Part shown: positions 36,786 through 45,669 of the stretch, piece by piece
How the letters are laid out: each line of letters opens with the position of its first letter
How positions within the stretch are numbered: the stretch's first letter is position 1
NCBI RefSeq assembly: GCF_001513785.1
Contig: NZ_LNQS01000001.1
Location: 992,001 to 1,056,000, forward strand
Origin: Rheinheimera sp. EpRS3
GTDB lineage: Bacteria; Pseudomonadota; Gammaproteobacteria; Enterobacterales; Alteromonadaceae
Reading direction: 5' to 3'
DNA length: 64,000 nt
Position numbers and translations under genes: made by a program
The notes under the pieces: model-generated
What the model saw: the letters and a program-made list of their open reading frames with translations, nothing else
What the model was told of the DNA's origin: nothing
Databases searched by the model: none

Positions 36786-37169
36786 ATGCGCATTCTGTGT
36801 TTTAGCCTGTGTTGGTTGTTTTACTCTGTGTCGGCTATGGCGTCGGTTGATCTGGAAAAAACCATGAAGAATATGGCCTTTCAGTATAAGCAGGCATATG
36901 ACGCGCAAAGCGCCGGCCAACTTCTGCCGGTGCTGGATGAGTTGATCAGCCTAACACAACAGTCGACTCAGGCGGATTTTGAGCCGGAAAAAGCCGAGCA
37001 GTTTAAACAGGGCCTGCAGCAGGTATTGGCAGAGCTTCAGTTAGCCCGGCAGGCCGCTACGCAGGACGATGTTGCACAGGCCAAATTGCATTTGCAGAAG
37101 GTGGATACACTGCGCAAAGAATATCATCAGCAGCGCAAAGTCAGTATCTGGCGTTTATTATTTGGTTAG
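36786..37169 (+). CDS. cybC: Cytochrome b562 family protein
   Basis: This is a periplasmic four-helix haem protein. A signal peptide (cleavage MAS-VD) is followed by VDLEKTMKNMAFQYKQAYDA, matching the ADLEDNM start of E. coli cytochrome b562 with its Met ligand, and by the C-terminal KVDTLRKEYHQQ, which carries the His ligand. A 10-residue tail (KVSIWRLLFG) extends beyond the usual end. The ATG at 36786 is preceded in frame by GTG. Confidence 0.85.
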   Translation: MRILCFSLCWLFYSVSAMASVDLEKTMKNMAFQYKQAYDAQSAGQLLPVLDELISLTQQSTQADFEPEKAEQFKQGLQQVLAELQLARQAATQDDVAQAKLHLQKVDTLRKEYHQQRKVSIWRLLFG

Positions 37170-37187
37170 GCGTGCAGTAAAAACAAC

Positions 37188-37214
37188 ACAGCCACCCGAC
37201 AGGATGGCTGTTTT
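37188..37214 (+). terminator. Intrinsic terminator after cybC
   Basis: Stem ACAGCCA / TGGCTGT is followed by TTTT. Confidence 0.7.
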
Positions 37215-37241
37215 AGCGAAGCTGATAACAGAGAAAGTAAT

Positions 37242-37943
37242 TTAGCCGGCTAAGCCAACGTAAACGTTTTGTACGTCATCATCAGCATCAATAGCATCTA
37301 AAAAGGCTTCTACTTCAGCGCGCTGCGTATCATCCAGTGATACCGGGTTATTGGCACGGTATACCAGTTTAGCTGTCAGTACGCTAAAGCCAAATTCTGG
37401 CAGAGCTTTGGCCACCAGATCTAAATCGGTAGCTTCGGTTAAAAACACCACTTCGTTATCGTCACCTGCTTCAAAATCCTGTGCTCCGGCTTCGATGGCA
37501 GCCAGTTCAGCATCGGCGTCTGCATTGGTAGGCTCAGCTTCAATCTGACCTAAATGCTTAAAATCCCAGGATATTGCACCGGAAGTAGCCAGTTGGCCTT
37601 TGCGGAATAATTGCCGGATACTCATGGCGCTACGGTTTTTATTGTCAGTTAAGCACTCAACAATAACCGGCACCTGATGCGGTGCAAAGCCTTCATAAAC
37701 GACGGTTTCATAGTTTGCCGGGCCATCAAGCAAACCAGCGCCTTTTTTAATAGCACGTTCCAGCGTATCTTTTGGCATTGAGGCTTTTTTTGCCGCTTCA
37801 ATGGCAGAGCGTAGTTTGGCATTCATATCCGGGTCGGCGCCGTTACGCGCGGCAACGGCAATCTCTTTTGCCAGCTTGGTAAAAATGCGGCCTTTGGCGT
37901 TGGCAGCATCCATTTTATGTTTGGCTTTCCATTGTGCGCCCAT
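37242..37943 (-). CDS. Second YebC/PmpR family paralogue (YeeN-like)
   Basis: A 233-residue YebC-family protein beginning [20 protein letters not shown]; this divergent start is typical of the second paralogue (YeeN-like) in gammaproteobacteria. The family core [20 protein letters not shown] and [16 protein letters not shown] is intact. It is not next to ruv genes. It probably has a translation-related or regulatory role, by analogy with the family. Confidence 0.93.
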   Translation of the reverse strand: MGAQWKAKHKMDAANAKGRIFTKLAKEIAVAARNGADPDMNAKLRSAIEAAKKASMPKDTLERAIKKGAGLLDGPANYETVVYEGFAPHQVPVIVECLTDNKNRSAMSIRQLFRKGQLATSGAISWDFKHLGQIEAEPTNADADAELAAIEAGAQDFEAGDDNEVVFLTEATDLDLVAKALPEFGFSVLTAKLVYRANNPVSLDDTQRAEVEAFLDAIDADDDVQNVYVGLAG

Positions 37944-38078
37944 TATTGCGCTCCTGTATTTTTAGCTATCAAAACGAACAGGGCGCTAGTCTAGCCAATA
38001 GCAGGCTTTTAACGCAACTAATGGCGGGATAAATCTGTTGGAATAACATCAAACGTATTTGTGGCGTGGCGTTATTGC

Positions 38079-38669
38079 TCAGGCTTCAAGCGCCAATTGC
38101 TGTATATGTTGCTGCAACTGCGGATAAAAATGTAAAAAGCCTTGTTCCATTGCGCTATATTGCGGCTTAATTTCGTCAATAATGCCGGCGAATTGATGTG
38201 CAAACCTTATTCGGCTGGCAATACGGTCTAATGCCATTCCTAACTGCGGCAGTTGCTGGTAGCTACTGAACCAGTCATGCGTACGCACACTGCGCATTGT
38301 GTTTGCCATAACGACAGGCATTAACGGTTCAGCAGCGGCTAAATCAACATAAAGTTGTTGTTTGTAATCGGCGAAGGTTGTGCTGTAAAACTGTTGCCAA
38401 TGCCTTATAAGAAAGTGATCAAATAACACGTCCAGTGCAATACCGGCAAAGCGGCGCCGGGTGGGAGAGAACAGGGTTTTTAGTTGCCTGACTTGCGGAT
38501 GCTGATCAGTAAAACTGTCTGTAGCCCGGTGGTTAAGTAAACCTGCCCGGATATCCGGGTGCAAAGTGTCCAGCGGCATACCTTTACAAAAATCACCAAG
38601 CAAATTCCCGGTAAGTGAATAAAGATTGGGTTTTGCTAATACAGCATGGGCAAGATAATTCACTTTCAT
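38079..38669 (-). CDS. acpH: ACP phosphodiesterase AcpH
   Basis: AcpH removes 4'-phosphopantetheine from holo-ACP. The family start MKVNYLAHAVLAKPN, LTGNLLGDFCKG, LNHRATDSFTDQHP and FAGIALDVLFDHFLIRHW (metal-binding His/Asp) are recognisable. The length of 196 matches E. coli (193). Confidence 0.93.
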   Translation of the reverse strand: MKVNYLAHAVLAKPNLYSLTGNLLGDFCKGMPLDTLHPDIRAGLLNHRATDSFTDQHPQVRQLKTLFSPTRRRFAGIALDVLFDHFLIRHWQQFYSTTFADYKQQLYVDLAAAEPLMPVVMANTMRSVRTHDWFSSYQQLPQLGMALDRIASRIRFAHQFAGIIDEIKPQYSAMEQGFLHFYPQLQQHIQQLALEA

Positions 38670-38817
38670 CCTTATATAAGCCGGATAATTACTTAAGGTT
38701 ACATCTTTGGCGTAAATATCACTTTTTTGTCAAATAAATGGCTGTAAATTTGCTGGAGTTCTTTTGCTATGGATCTTAGTATGGGGTTGAGATACAACTC
38801 AATACAAGAGGTAGAGC

Positions 38818-39123
38818 ATGTCAGTAAATAATATCAGCAATAACAACACCGCCCAGTTGCAGTTATATACTCAGGAAAAAGCAGCCACGGCCGCGTTAAA
38901 ACAACAAAATACTCAGGCTGCAGCGTCTCCTGCCGTAAAAACAACCGATTCAGTGCAAATTAGCGAGCAAGCAAAAGCATTGCTGGCGAAAGAAGCAGTC
39001 ACAACACTTGGTAATGGTGAGGGTATTGAGCCACCTAACACGGTTGCAGGTAACGGTGAGGGCATTGAACCACCCGTTACAGTTTCTGGCAATGGTGAAG
39101 GTATAGAGCCGCCCAACACGTGA
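38818..39123 (+). CDS. Repeat peptide with three GNGEGIEPP units
   Basis: This 101-residue protein has no signal peptide. The first ~60 residues are Gln/Ala/Asn-rich and include DSVQISEQAKALLAKE, a motif seen in several small alteromonad proteins. The C-terminus is three 13-residue units GNGEGIEPP(N/V)TV(A/S), the last one cut short at its end. At DNA level the GNGEGIEPP blocks differ from each other only at synonymous positions. A GAGGTAGAGC ribosome site precedes the ATG. Two membrane-protein genes follow at 28 bases. The architecture of a leader-like N-terminus plus repeated C-terminal core resembles a modified-peptide precursor, but no modifying enzyme is adjacent. Confidence 0.8.
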   Translation: MSVNNISNNNTAQLQLYTQEKAATAALKQQNTQAAASPAVKTTDSVQISEQAKALLAKEAVTTLGNGEGIEPPNTVAGNGEGIEPPVTVSGNGEGIEPPNT

Positions 39124-39151
39124 TTCTAATTAACCTTATGGAGGGGGCACT

Positions 39152-39670
39152 ATGAGCTGGGACACTGTTGAGACAATATTATTTGATCTTGGTAAGCTGG
39201 TATTTGTGGCATATTTTTTATTATTTGTTCTTTCAGTGTTTATTGAGCGAAAAGTATCGTCTTTAGTTATCTCACTGATGGTTTTAGCTGTTGCAAATGG
39301 AGCAATGACTGCTTTAACTCCGTTGCTCTATCAATTAGCCAGTTTGCCTGGTGTGTTCTATAAGTTTCTGTGGTACGGCGTGTTTATCTTTTTCGATTGT
39401 ATAGCAATATTCTTACTTTATAAATTTCACAATTTATTGAGACAGAACGTCAGCAGTATTGCAAATATTGTCGGCGTTGCATTTTTGGCTTTAGCGTCAA
39501 TCCAGACAATTAGATTTTTTGATCGCTTTGTCAGTAATACTGACATTTTCCAGGTACTTTACCAGTACGGCATCCCGATTATTAACGTTATCTTAGTACC
39601 TGTAATAGTTGCGCTGTGGGTTGCGAATGTGAAAACTAAGAGTAAAAATATAAGGTTGGCTGTGGGATGA
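39152..39670 (+). CDS. Five-TM membrane protein, unknown
   Basis: This 172-residue protein has about five hydrophobic helices (roughly 8-30, 35-58, 66-90, 100-120, 138-162) and a short basic C-terminus. It has a very strong GGAGGGGGC ribosome site. It shares 4 bases with the next gene and follows the repeat-peptide gene, so the three probably form an operon. No family is recognised. Confidence 0.75.
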   Translation: MSWDTVETILFDLGKLVFVAYFLLFVLSVFIERKVSSLVISLMVLAVANGAMTALTPLLYQLASLPGVFYKFLWYGVFIFFDCIAIFLLYKFHNLLRQNVSSIANIVGVAFLALASIQTIRFFDRFVSNTDIFQVLYQYGIPIINVILVPVIVALWVANVKTKSKNIRLAVG

Positions 39671-39957
39671 ATTGGTTATACTTTTTTATTCTTATAATCA
39701 TCAACTTCTTTGCGTTTTTTGCTTACCGTAAATTGTTATTACTGCGTTCAATAAGTCAGATTCAGGCTGAGGTTGAGCTGGAAATGCATAGCCGGGCGCA
39801 TAAACTGCTGGTGCAACGTGATCAACTTGAAGTCGGTTTAGTTAAAGATGCAGCAGATGAAGCTGATGAAAAATGGAAAGGCGATTTAGCTGAATACATG
39901 GAAGAGTTTGAGCAGGAAGCCTTACTGCGTTCAAAGAAACGGCTAAACCGGGTTTAA
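39667..39957 (+). CDS. Small membrane-anchored coiled-coil protein, unknown
   Basis: This 96-residue protein has one N-terminal TM helix (about 3-22) and a charged helical, coiled-coil-like remainder (AEVELEMHSRAHKLLVQRDQ; basic end RSKKRLNRV). The ATGA overlap with the five-TM gene indicates translational coupling and a likely physical complex. Confidence 0.75.
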   Translation: MNWLYFFILIIINFFAFFAYRKLLLLRSISQIQAEVELEMHSRAHKLLVQRDQLEVGLVKDAADEADEKWKGDLAEYMEEFEQEALLRSKKRLNRV

Positions 39958-39959
39958 TA

Positions 39960-40298
39960 TTAGTACTGCAGGTTAAATAGTAATTCTGCCAATTCAGGCT
40001 GCCAGATATCGTTCTTACTTACCCTGTTCTGTTTTATCAATACACCTTCTGCCAGTAAATGCTGGCGTTGCTCTTCGGCTGTTGCTGAGCCTTGTGGAAA
40101 CGCTAGGCTGCGATCACTACGCAGTACTCTATACCAGGGTACTGCGAGTTCGGTTGGGGCATGTCCCAATGCTTTACCTACTAACCTGGCGCGGCCGGGG
40201 AGGCCTGCCAAATCTGCTATCTGGCCATAACTGGCTACTTTTCCGGCTGGAATTTGCTTTACCGTTTGCCAGATGCGCTGATAGTGGTGTTTTGCCAT
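39960..40298 (-). CDS. Alkyltransferase-like protein (ATL), MGMT fold without Cys
   Basis: This protein binds O6-alkylguanine and hands it to nucleotide excision repair. The MGMT family DNA-binding helix is present (KQIPAGKVASYGQIADLAGL and ARLVGKALG), but the active-site block reads PWYRVLRSD, with Trp where the methyltransferase has Cys (PCHRV). This is the defining feature of ATL/YbaZ proteins. The ATG at 40298 gives 112 residues; a five-codon upstream extension is open. Confidence 0.93.
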   Translation of the reverse strand: MAKHHYQRIWQTVKQIPAGKVASYGQIADLAGLPGRARLVGKALGHAPTELAVPWYRVLRSDRSLAFPQGSATAEEQRQHLLAEGVLIKQNRVSKNDIWQPELAELLFNLQY

Positions 40299-40342
40299 AT
40301 AAGTTATGCCCATTTGTCGCTACGTGTATCCGTGCTTTAGCA

Positions 40343-40756
40343 TCAGATGGCGTGGCGTGCTACAACCGTTTTGCCAATAGGCGCCAGCGATAGCATGGCC
40401 AGTTTTAAATGCTGTATGCCAAAAGGTATGCCGATAATACTGACAAAGCATACCAGCGCGTGGCCAAGGTGGCCGATAGCCAGCCAGATACCAAAAAACA
40501 AAAACCAGATAATATTGCCAAGTATACCCATGGTACCGGTACCTATATCGTCATAGCGGTTAATATAGCGCCGGTTTACTGCATCCTGACCAAAGGGCCA
40601 AAACGCCATTTCGCCAATAACAAAGCAGCTGCGACCAAAGGGAATACCAATAATACTGATAAAACACAGCAGGCCTGCCAGCCACCATAATAAACCCATG
40701 ACAAAACCACCCAGCACAAACCACAGTATATTAAACAGTAACCTCAAAATACTCAT
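40343..40756 (-). CDS. yccF: YccF domain-containing membrane protein
   Basis: This 137-residue inner-membrane protein consists of two YccF repeats; SIIGIPFGRSCFVIGEMAFW and SIIGIPFGIQHLKLAMLSLA are the two homologous halves, each with hydrophobic helices around them. The function is unknown. Confidence 0.9.
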   Translation of the reverse strand: MSILRLLFNILWFVLGGFVMGLLWWLAGLLCFISIIGIPFGRSCFVIGEMAFWPFGQDAVNRRYINRYDDIGTGTMGILGNIIWFLFFGIWLAIGHLGHALVCFVSIIGIPFGIQHLKLAMLSLAPIGKTVVARHAI

Positions 40757-40916
40757 TTTTTCTTCCTTATGATGTAGTGATATGATTATTCAGGCAGAAA
40801 GTGTGCCAAAGCTAATGCATTTAAAAACAATGGCATAAGTTTAGACGAAAGCAGCCAAAAGATGGATTTCACTAACTTTTGACCAAAATGACTAATATGG
40901 GATAAGGAGCTTCGGC

Positions 40917-41504
40917 TTGCAGCTACAACATATAAAAGCAGTAGTGTTTGACCTTGACGGCACGCTGGTTGACTCCGCTTTAGATTTTGCCGCTATGTGC
41001 GACGATATCGGCTGGCCGCATGGCACACCTTTACTGGAAACATTGGCTCAGGTGGCTGACCCGGCTGAATGCAGCAGAATTGAGCAGATTATCTGCCAGC
41101 ATGAGCTAAACGGTGCCAGACAAGCCTGCTGGATGCCTGGCGCTGAAGAGTGCTTACAGGCACTGATAAAAGCGGGTATACCGCTGGCGCTACTGACACG
41201 AAATATGCGCGCAGCAACTCAGTTAACGTTACAACGGTTGCAGATCCCTATTCAGCATGTGCTGACACGGGAAGACTGCGCGGCAAAGCCTGATCCGGCC
41301 GGTTTGTTGCGTTTTGCTGCTGAATTGCAGTTGCCTGTACAGCAGATGATTTATGTTGGTGATTATATTTTTGATATTCAAACTGCTGCCAACGCAGGTA
41401 TGGCCTCTTGCTTATATCTGAATCAATATAACCAGCATTTTGCTGCTCAGGCAGATTGGAGTTTCAATCATTTTAATCAGTTAAGCGCAGCATTGTTGCG
41501 CTAG
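40917..41504 (+). CDS. HAD-superfamily hydrolase, subfamily IA
   Basis: All four HAD motifs are visible in this 195-residue protein: VVFDLDGTLVDS (nucleophile Asp), ALLTRN, KPDPAGL and VGDYIFDIQTA. It is likely a small phosphatase of the phosphoglycolate-phosphatase type; the substrate is unknown. The start is TTG, supported by AAGGAG 6 bases upstream. Confidence 0.9.
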   Translation: MQLQHIKAVVFDLDGTLVDSALDFAAMCDDIGWPHGTPLLETLAQVADPAECSRIEQIICQHELNGARQACWMPGAEECLQALIKAGIPLALLTRNMRAATQLTLQRLQIPIQHVLTREDCAAKPDPAGLLRFAAELQLPVQQMIYVGDYIFDIQTAANAGMASCLYLNQYNQHFAAQADWSFNHFNQLSAALLR

Positions 41505-41608
41505 CTGCAAGGTAGCGCCGTTAGGTGATTTTGCTTTCTGGTTAGTGAATAAGCTACGATGCTTCTATATTAATAAGAAATAATTTAGCACGGACGGGGA
41601 TACAAGCG

Positions 41609-42598
41609 GTGTTGGAGCGTTTAAAAAGCGATTTTTATCTGGCTATGTTAACTCTGGTCGGGGCTATGATTGTGCTGTGTGTCACACCTTATGGCCTGTA
41701 TCGTCTGTATACCGGCAATATTGTCGTCGGCATTGCAGATTTACTGATGGTAACCTGCTCCATTATCGCTACCCGTGTGGCCTGGCGTAGCGGCGATACG
41801 GTAAAGCCCGGCCTGTTTATGGCGGTAGTGTTTTGTATTGGTGCTGTGCTGGTATGCATTAATTTGGGTGTCGATGGCCTGTTTTGGGTCTATCCGTTTT
41901 TGGTGTTTATATTCTTTCTGGTGTCTCCGCTTAAAGCCTTTGTGTTATTAGTTGCTATGTTACTGGCCTTGCTAAGTTATGCTTTTTTGCGTCCAGGCAG
42001 TGTTTTTGACAGCCAGTTCCAGATGATGTCTTTTATGGTAACGACAACCATTTCCAGCGTGTTTGCTTTTATTTTTGCTTATCGGGCTCAGGTACAACGG
42101 CAGGAATTAAAACGACTTGCAACAACCGACAGCTTAACGGGGGCGTCAAACCGGCGTACGTTAAATGATCAACTTGCGGTTGCCATTTATGAGTTTACTA
42201 AAAGTGGCCGGCAGTACGGGCTTATTTTGCTCGACTTGGATCATTTTAAACAAATTAATGATAACCATGGGCATAAGGTTGGCGATCAAAAACTGATTGA
42301 GCTAATCCCCGTGCTGCAATCTATGTTGCGCTCACATGACCAGGTATTCCGGTTCGGTGGTGAAGAGTTTGTTGTGCTGGTGGCAGATACCAAGCCGGCA
42401 GATCTTAACAGATTGGCAGAGAAACTGCGGGCCGGCGTTGAGCAGTGCATGATGTTGCCAGATGGCTCGCACCTGACCACTTCTATAGGCGTGGCCCAGT
42501 TACAACCGGGAGAGGATTGGGAAGCCTGGTTACACCGTGCGGATATGGCGTTGTACCAGGCTAAACATCTTGGCCGAAATCAGGTTGTTACCGGCTAA
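41609..42598 (+). CDS. Membrane-bound diguanylate cyclase
   Basis: This 329-residue protein has about six hydrophobic helices (10-165) and a C-terminal GGDEF domain starting TTDSLTGASNRRTLND. The active site is GGEEF (RFGGEEFVVLV), a functional variant. An RSHD five residues before it is the expected RxxD inhibitory site. The start is GTG. Its stop overlaps the end of the facing penicillin-binding protein gene by 4 bases. Confidence 0.93.
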   Translation: MLERLKSDFYLAMLTLVGAMIVLCVTPYGLYRLYTGNIVVGIADLLMVTCSIIATRVAWRSGDTVKPGLFMAVVFCIGAVLVCINLGVDGLFWVYPFLVFIFFLVSPLKAFVLLVAMLLALLSYAFLRPGSVFDSQFQMMSFMVTTTISSVFAFIFAYRAQVQRQELKRLATTDSLTGASNRRTLNDQLAVAIYEFTKSGRQYGLILLDLDHFKQINDNHGHKVGDQKLIELIPVLQSMLRSHDQVFRFGGEEFVVLVADTKPADLNRLAEKLRAGVEQCMMLPDGSHLTTSIGVAQLQPGEDWEAWLHRADMALYQAKHLGRNQVVTG

Positions 42599-45500
42599 TT
42601 ACACCAACCAGCTTCTGTCAGATAGGGCACCAGAACCGGTGCCATACTGTTCATTACCTGCAACGGTAAGGCTGAAGTAAAGCTAAACTGCTCAGCATCG
42701 GCGTCGGGCACATAAGCGGTAAGTACACCAAAATGCTGATACCCCAGATAAAACGCAAAAGTTGCAGTGCGGTTTAGTGCTTTTGAGCTGACATGCTGGC
42801 CTCTGGCATTTAGCTGCACCAGACGGTTATCACCGGTGCCGGTTTTGCCACCTATGGCCAGTTTGGCATCGGCATAAGCGGGTTGTAAACGCCGGGCTGT
42901 GCCGTCGGTTGCAACTTGCTGCAATACGGTTCTGACCGCAGCCGCTACTTCCACGTCCAACACTTGCTGGGCCTGTGGTAAAGGTCGCTCGAAATGGGTC
43001 TGATATGGCGTGTCGGTGGCAAATGCCAGCTTGTCTATCCGGATGGTGGGTACCCGCTTACCATTATTGATAATAATACCTATCAGCTCCGCAAGTGCAG
43101 CCGGTCTGTCACCAGAGCTGCCCAGCGCTGTCGCCAGTGAAGGCACCAGATAGTCAAACGGGTAACCCAGGCGCTGCCAGCGCTGATGTAAATCCCAGAA
43201 TGCCTCAATTTCCAGCATGTTACGGATGCGATTATCCCGTGCGCTGCGAAAGCGGGTTTTAAACAGCCACTGATACACTTCCTGCCGTGTAGCACTGCTA
43301 TCGGCAATGGCATCTTGCAAACTAGCATCAGGTGTTTGCTGCAGGTAAGCCAGCAACCATAATTCAAGCGGGTGGCTTCTGGATAAATATGCCCGATCCG
43401 GCAAATTAAAGGCATCCGGCTGATATTTATCATAGAGTTTTGGCCAGTTGCCTTTTTCGCTGGCAGCAAATTGTTGTTGCATCAGTTCGCTAAACTGCGC
43501 CAGAGTGCTGTTCGGGTTGATATATAAGTAGGCCACCGCCAGCCGCTCCGGAGTTTGCCTGCTGCTGGCAATATACAGCTGTAAACGTTGCTCAGCGTTA
43601 CTATCTTTATATTTTTGCCAGAAACGGCGCAAAAAGGTAGTGCCTTCGCGGTCGGCGAACCGGCGCAGATACTGCTCACGGCGCGGATTATCATCGTCTG
43701 CCAGCAGTTGGTAACTGCTATTTTCGCCATGATAAATGCTGTAATTCACCATATCTTGCAACAAGCGTACAAAAGGCAGGTTAATAGATTGCTGCAGTGA
43801 TTCGGCAATAGTAGGGTTAAGTTTGTCTTCTTCCTTGCGAAAATTGTTAAAGGTGTGCAAGCCGCCACCGGTATAAAAGCTTTCTCTTGGGTTGGCGCTG
43901 TACTGGCGTTGCAGCGCTGCCTGTAGCATGGTGTCAAGGCTAGCCCCGGGGTGCTCACTTAAATAACTAACTGCCCAGTTGGTCAGGTTATCCTGGGGCG
44001 CTAAATCAAGAAAACGTAATGTTTCGGCGCTTTCTTCGGCATAAAGCCGGTGCAGCTCTGCCACTATTTGCAAATAGCTCACCAGTACGCGCAGTTTGGC
44101 AGTTGAGCCCAACTCCAGTTTACTGGAGTCGTTCATATCAAAGGGTTGATCAGTGTTGTCTGTTTGCACCCGCACTTTATTACCGTTATCGGTGCTTTGA
44201 TATAGCGTAAAGCTGTACCGCACTTTGCTTTGCTGGCCGGGCGATAGCAAGCGATCTGCAAACAGACCTGCCTGTTCAGCACTATTGTAGTTATTTAGCT
44301 GATGCAAGTGCTGGCTGATGCTGCGTTGCAGCTCGTTATGAATGGTGGTTTGGCTGCTTAGGTCCAGCCGGTCAAGCTGGTACAGGCTTTGGTTCAGTAA
44401 CTGGCTAAGCCGGCTACGTACCATAGTGGTGGCTTTAAAGTCTGTGCCGGGTAAAGCAGCCGGAGCGGCCTTGCCATTAAAGCTCAGCTTTTGTTGTATG
44501 GCTTTAGTGGCAAGTTCGGCAGGTACTATGCCCTGTTGCTGCATCAAATTAAGATAGCGGGTGCTTAGCTGATCCAGATCGGCACGGCCTTTTAGCAAAT
44601 AATAAGATGGCCGACGCTGGGCAATAATTAACGCCATTACCTGCTTAAGTGCCAGGCCTTGAGCATCGGTGTAGGGACCGTCCTGGCGCAGCAGCTGATT
44701 AACCTGTTTGGGCTCTGCACCAAACCAGGCATAGAGCCCTTCGGCCATACCGTGTACTTCACCATAACTTGCTGTTGCTGCCAGCGGCACAGTATTAATG
44801 TAGTCCAGTACGATACGCTGCCTGGCTTGGCGGGTATCTAACCCTGCCTGATAAGCACGGACACTGGCGGATACCAGTTGGCGAAATTTATCAGCAACAT
44901 CTGATGTAAGGCCTTGGGGGCTATGGCGATATTTTTCTAATTGGGTCGCCAGAGTACTGCCACCTGCAGCCGCCGCAGGAATGCCAGCTGCACGCTGCAG
45001 CTGTGACCATACCGCAGCACCTAGCCGTGGTAAGTTTAATACCGGATTTGCCCGGGGGTGCTCGGGTGTCAGTAAGGTTCTGTCTTCAACAAACAGCAAG
45101 CTTTTTACCAGTATTGGCGCCATTTCCTGCAAGGTTGCAAATTGCATGGCAGGGGCTTGGGCCTGATACAGCTGTTCTTGCTTGCAGCCGTTAATGATCA
45201 GGCCGGTTTGGCTTTTTTCATTATACGGCGGGTAAAAACCATAGTCGGTGTAGCGTCTTAAGCTGTCAGAAAACTGGCTTTGCTGGCTGATATGGAAGCC
45301 GGTTTGCTGCAGTTTTTCATGCCACTGTGGCAGCTTACTGTAGCCAAAGCGCTGGTCAAAAGGCCCTGCCTGAGCATAGCGTATTTGTTCTGACGGGCCA
45401 GAAACCACCTGGTAGCTTAGTTTGCCCGCCAGCCAGTGCCAAAACGTAGATTGGTAAAAATGGTTGCGGCTTTCCTGATAAGCCGCCACACCCAGCAATA

Positions 45501-45660
45501 TAATGGCCAATAACAATAACCAGCGGGTTAAACGCAATGGCGGCTGCTGTGGGGCAACATAGGGCGTTTCCCGCACATTATCAAACTTCATTCTGTTTAG
45601 CAGCGGTGGTGCATTTAATGTTGGTTCAGTCCGCGTTTTATTACCGTTGCTGGTGCTCAT
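42595..45660 (-). CDS. Atypical class A penicillin-binding protein (GT51 + transpeptidase)
   Basis: This 1021-residue bifunctional cell-wall synthase has a cytosolic N-terminus and one TM (about 45-63). The GT51 glycosyltransferase follows (VEDRTLLTPEHPRANP; AGGSTLATQLEK; region ~190-345), with Pro in the position where most enzymes have Gly after the motif-1 His. The transpeptidase has SxxK in LGSTAKLRVLVSYL, SxN in LQQSINLPFVRLL and KTG in IGGKTGTGDNRL. About 200 residues between the SxxK and KTG blocks are longer than in PBP1a/b. All catalytic motifs are present, so the enzyme is probably active. It is upstream-coupled with hemH only by proximity (9 bases). Confidence 0.87.
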   Translation of the reverse strand: MSTSNGNKTRTEPTLNAPPLLNRMKFDNVRETPYVAPQQPPLRLTRWLLLLAIILLGVAAYQESRNHFYQSTFWHWLAGKLSYQVVSGPSEQIRYAQAGPFDQRFGYSKLPQWHEKLQQTGFHISQQSQFSDSLRRYTDYGFYPPYNEKSQTGLIINGCKQEQLYQAQAPAMQFATLQEMAPILVKSLLFVEDRTLLTPEHPRANPVLNLPRLGAAVWSQLQRAAGIPAAAAGGSTLATQLEKYRHSPQGLTSDVADKFRQLVSASVRAYQAGLDTRQARQRIVLDYINTVPLAATASYGEVHGMAEGLYAWFGAEPKQVNQLLRQDGPYTDAQGLALKQVMALIIAQRRPSYYLLKGRADLDQLSTRYLNLMQQQGIVPAELATKAIQQKLSFNGKAAPAALPGTDFKATTMVRSRLSQLLNQSLYQLDRLDLSSQTTIHNELQRSISQHLHQLNNYNSAEQAGLFADRLLSPGQQSKVRYSFTLYQSTDNGNKVRVQTDNTDQPFDMNDSSKLELGSTAKLRVLVSYLQIVAELHRLYAEESAETLRFLDLAPQDNLTNWAVSYLSEHPGASLDTMLQAALQRQYSANPRESFYTGGGLHTFNNFRKEEDKLNPTIAESLQQSINLPFVRLLQDMVNYSIYHGENSSYQLLADDDNPRREQYLRRFADREGTTFLRRFWQKYKDSNAEQRLQLYIASSRQTPERLAVAYLYINPNSTLAQFSELMQQQFAASEKGNWPKLYDKYQPDAFNLPDRAYLSRSHPLELWLLAYLQQTPDASLQDAIADSSATRQEVYQWLFKTRFRSARDNRIRNMLEIEAFWDLHQRWQRLGYPFDYLVPSLATALGSSGDRPAALAELIGIIINNGKRVPTIRIDKLAFATDTPYQTHFERPLPQAQQVLDVEVAAAVRTVLQQVATDGTARRLQPAYADAKLAIGGKTGTGDNRLVQLNARGQHVSSKALNRTATFAFYLGYQHFGVLTAYVPDADAEQFSFTSALPLQVMNSMAPVLVPYLTEAGWCN

Positions 45661-45669
45661 ACAAGCAGT

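Noticed and set aside
36550-36786. 78-codon plus-strand frame between the dipeptidase and cybC
   Set aside because: It spans the divergent promoter region, has no ribosome site and no family resemblance.
39010-39120. Possible CRISPR or minisatellite from the 39-base periodicity
   Set aside because: The period is 13 codons in frame with silent differences only in the core, so it is a protein repeat and not an array.
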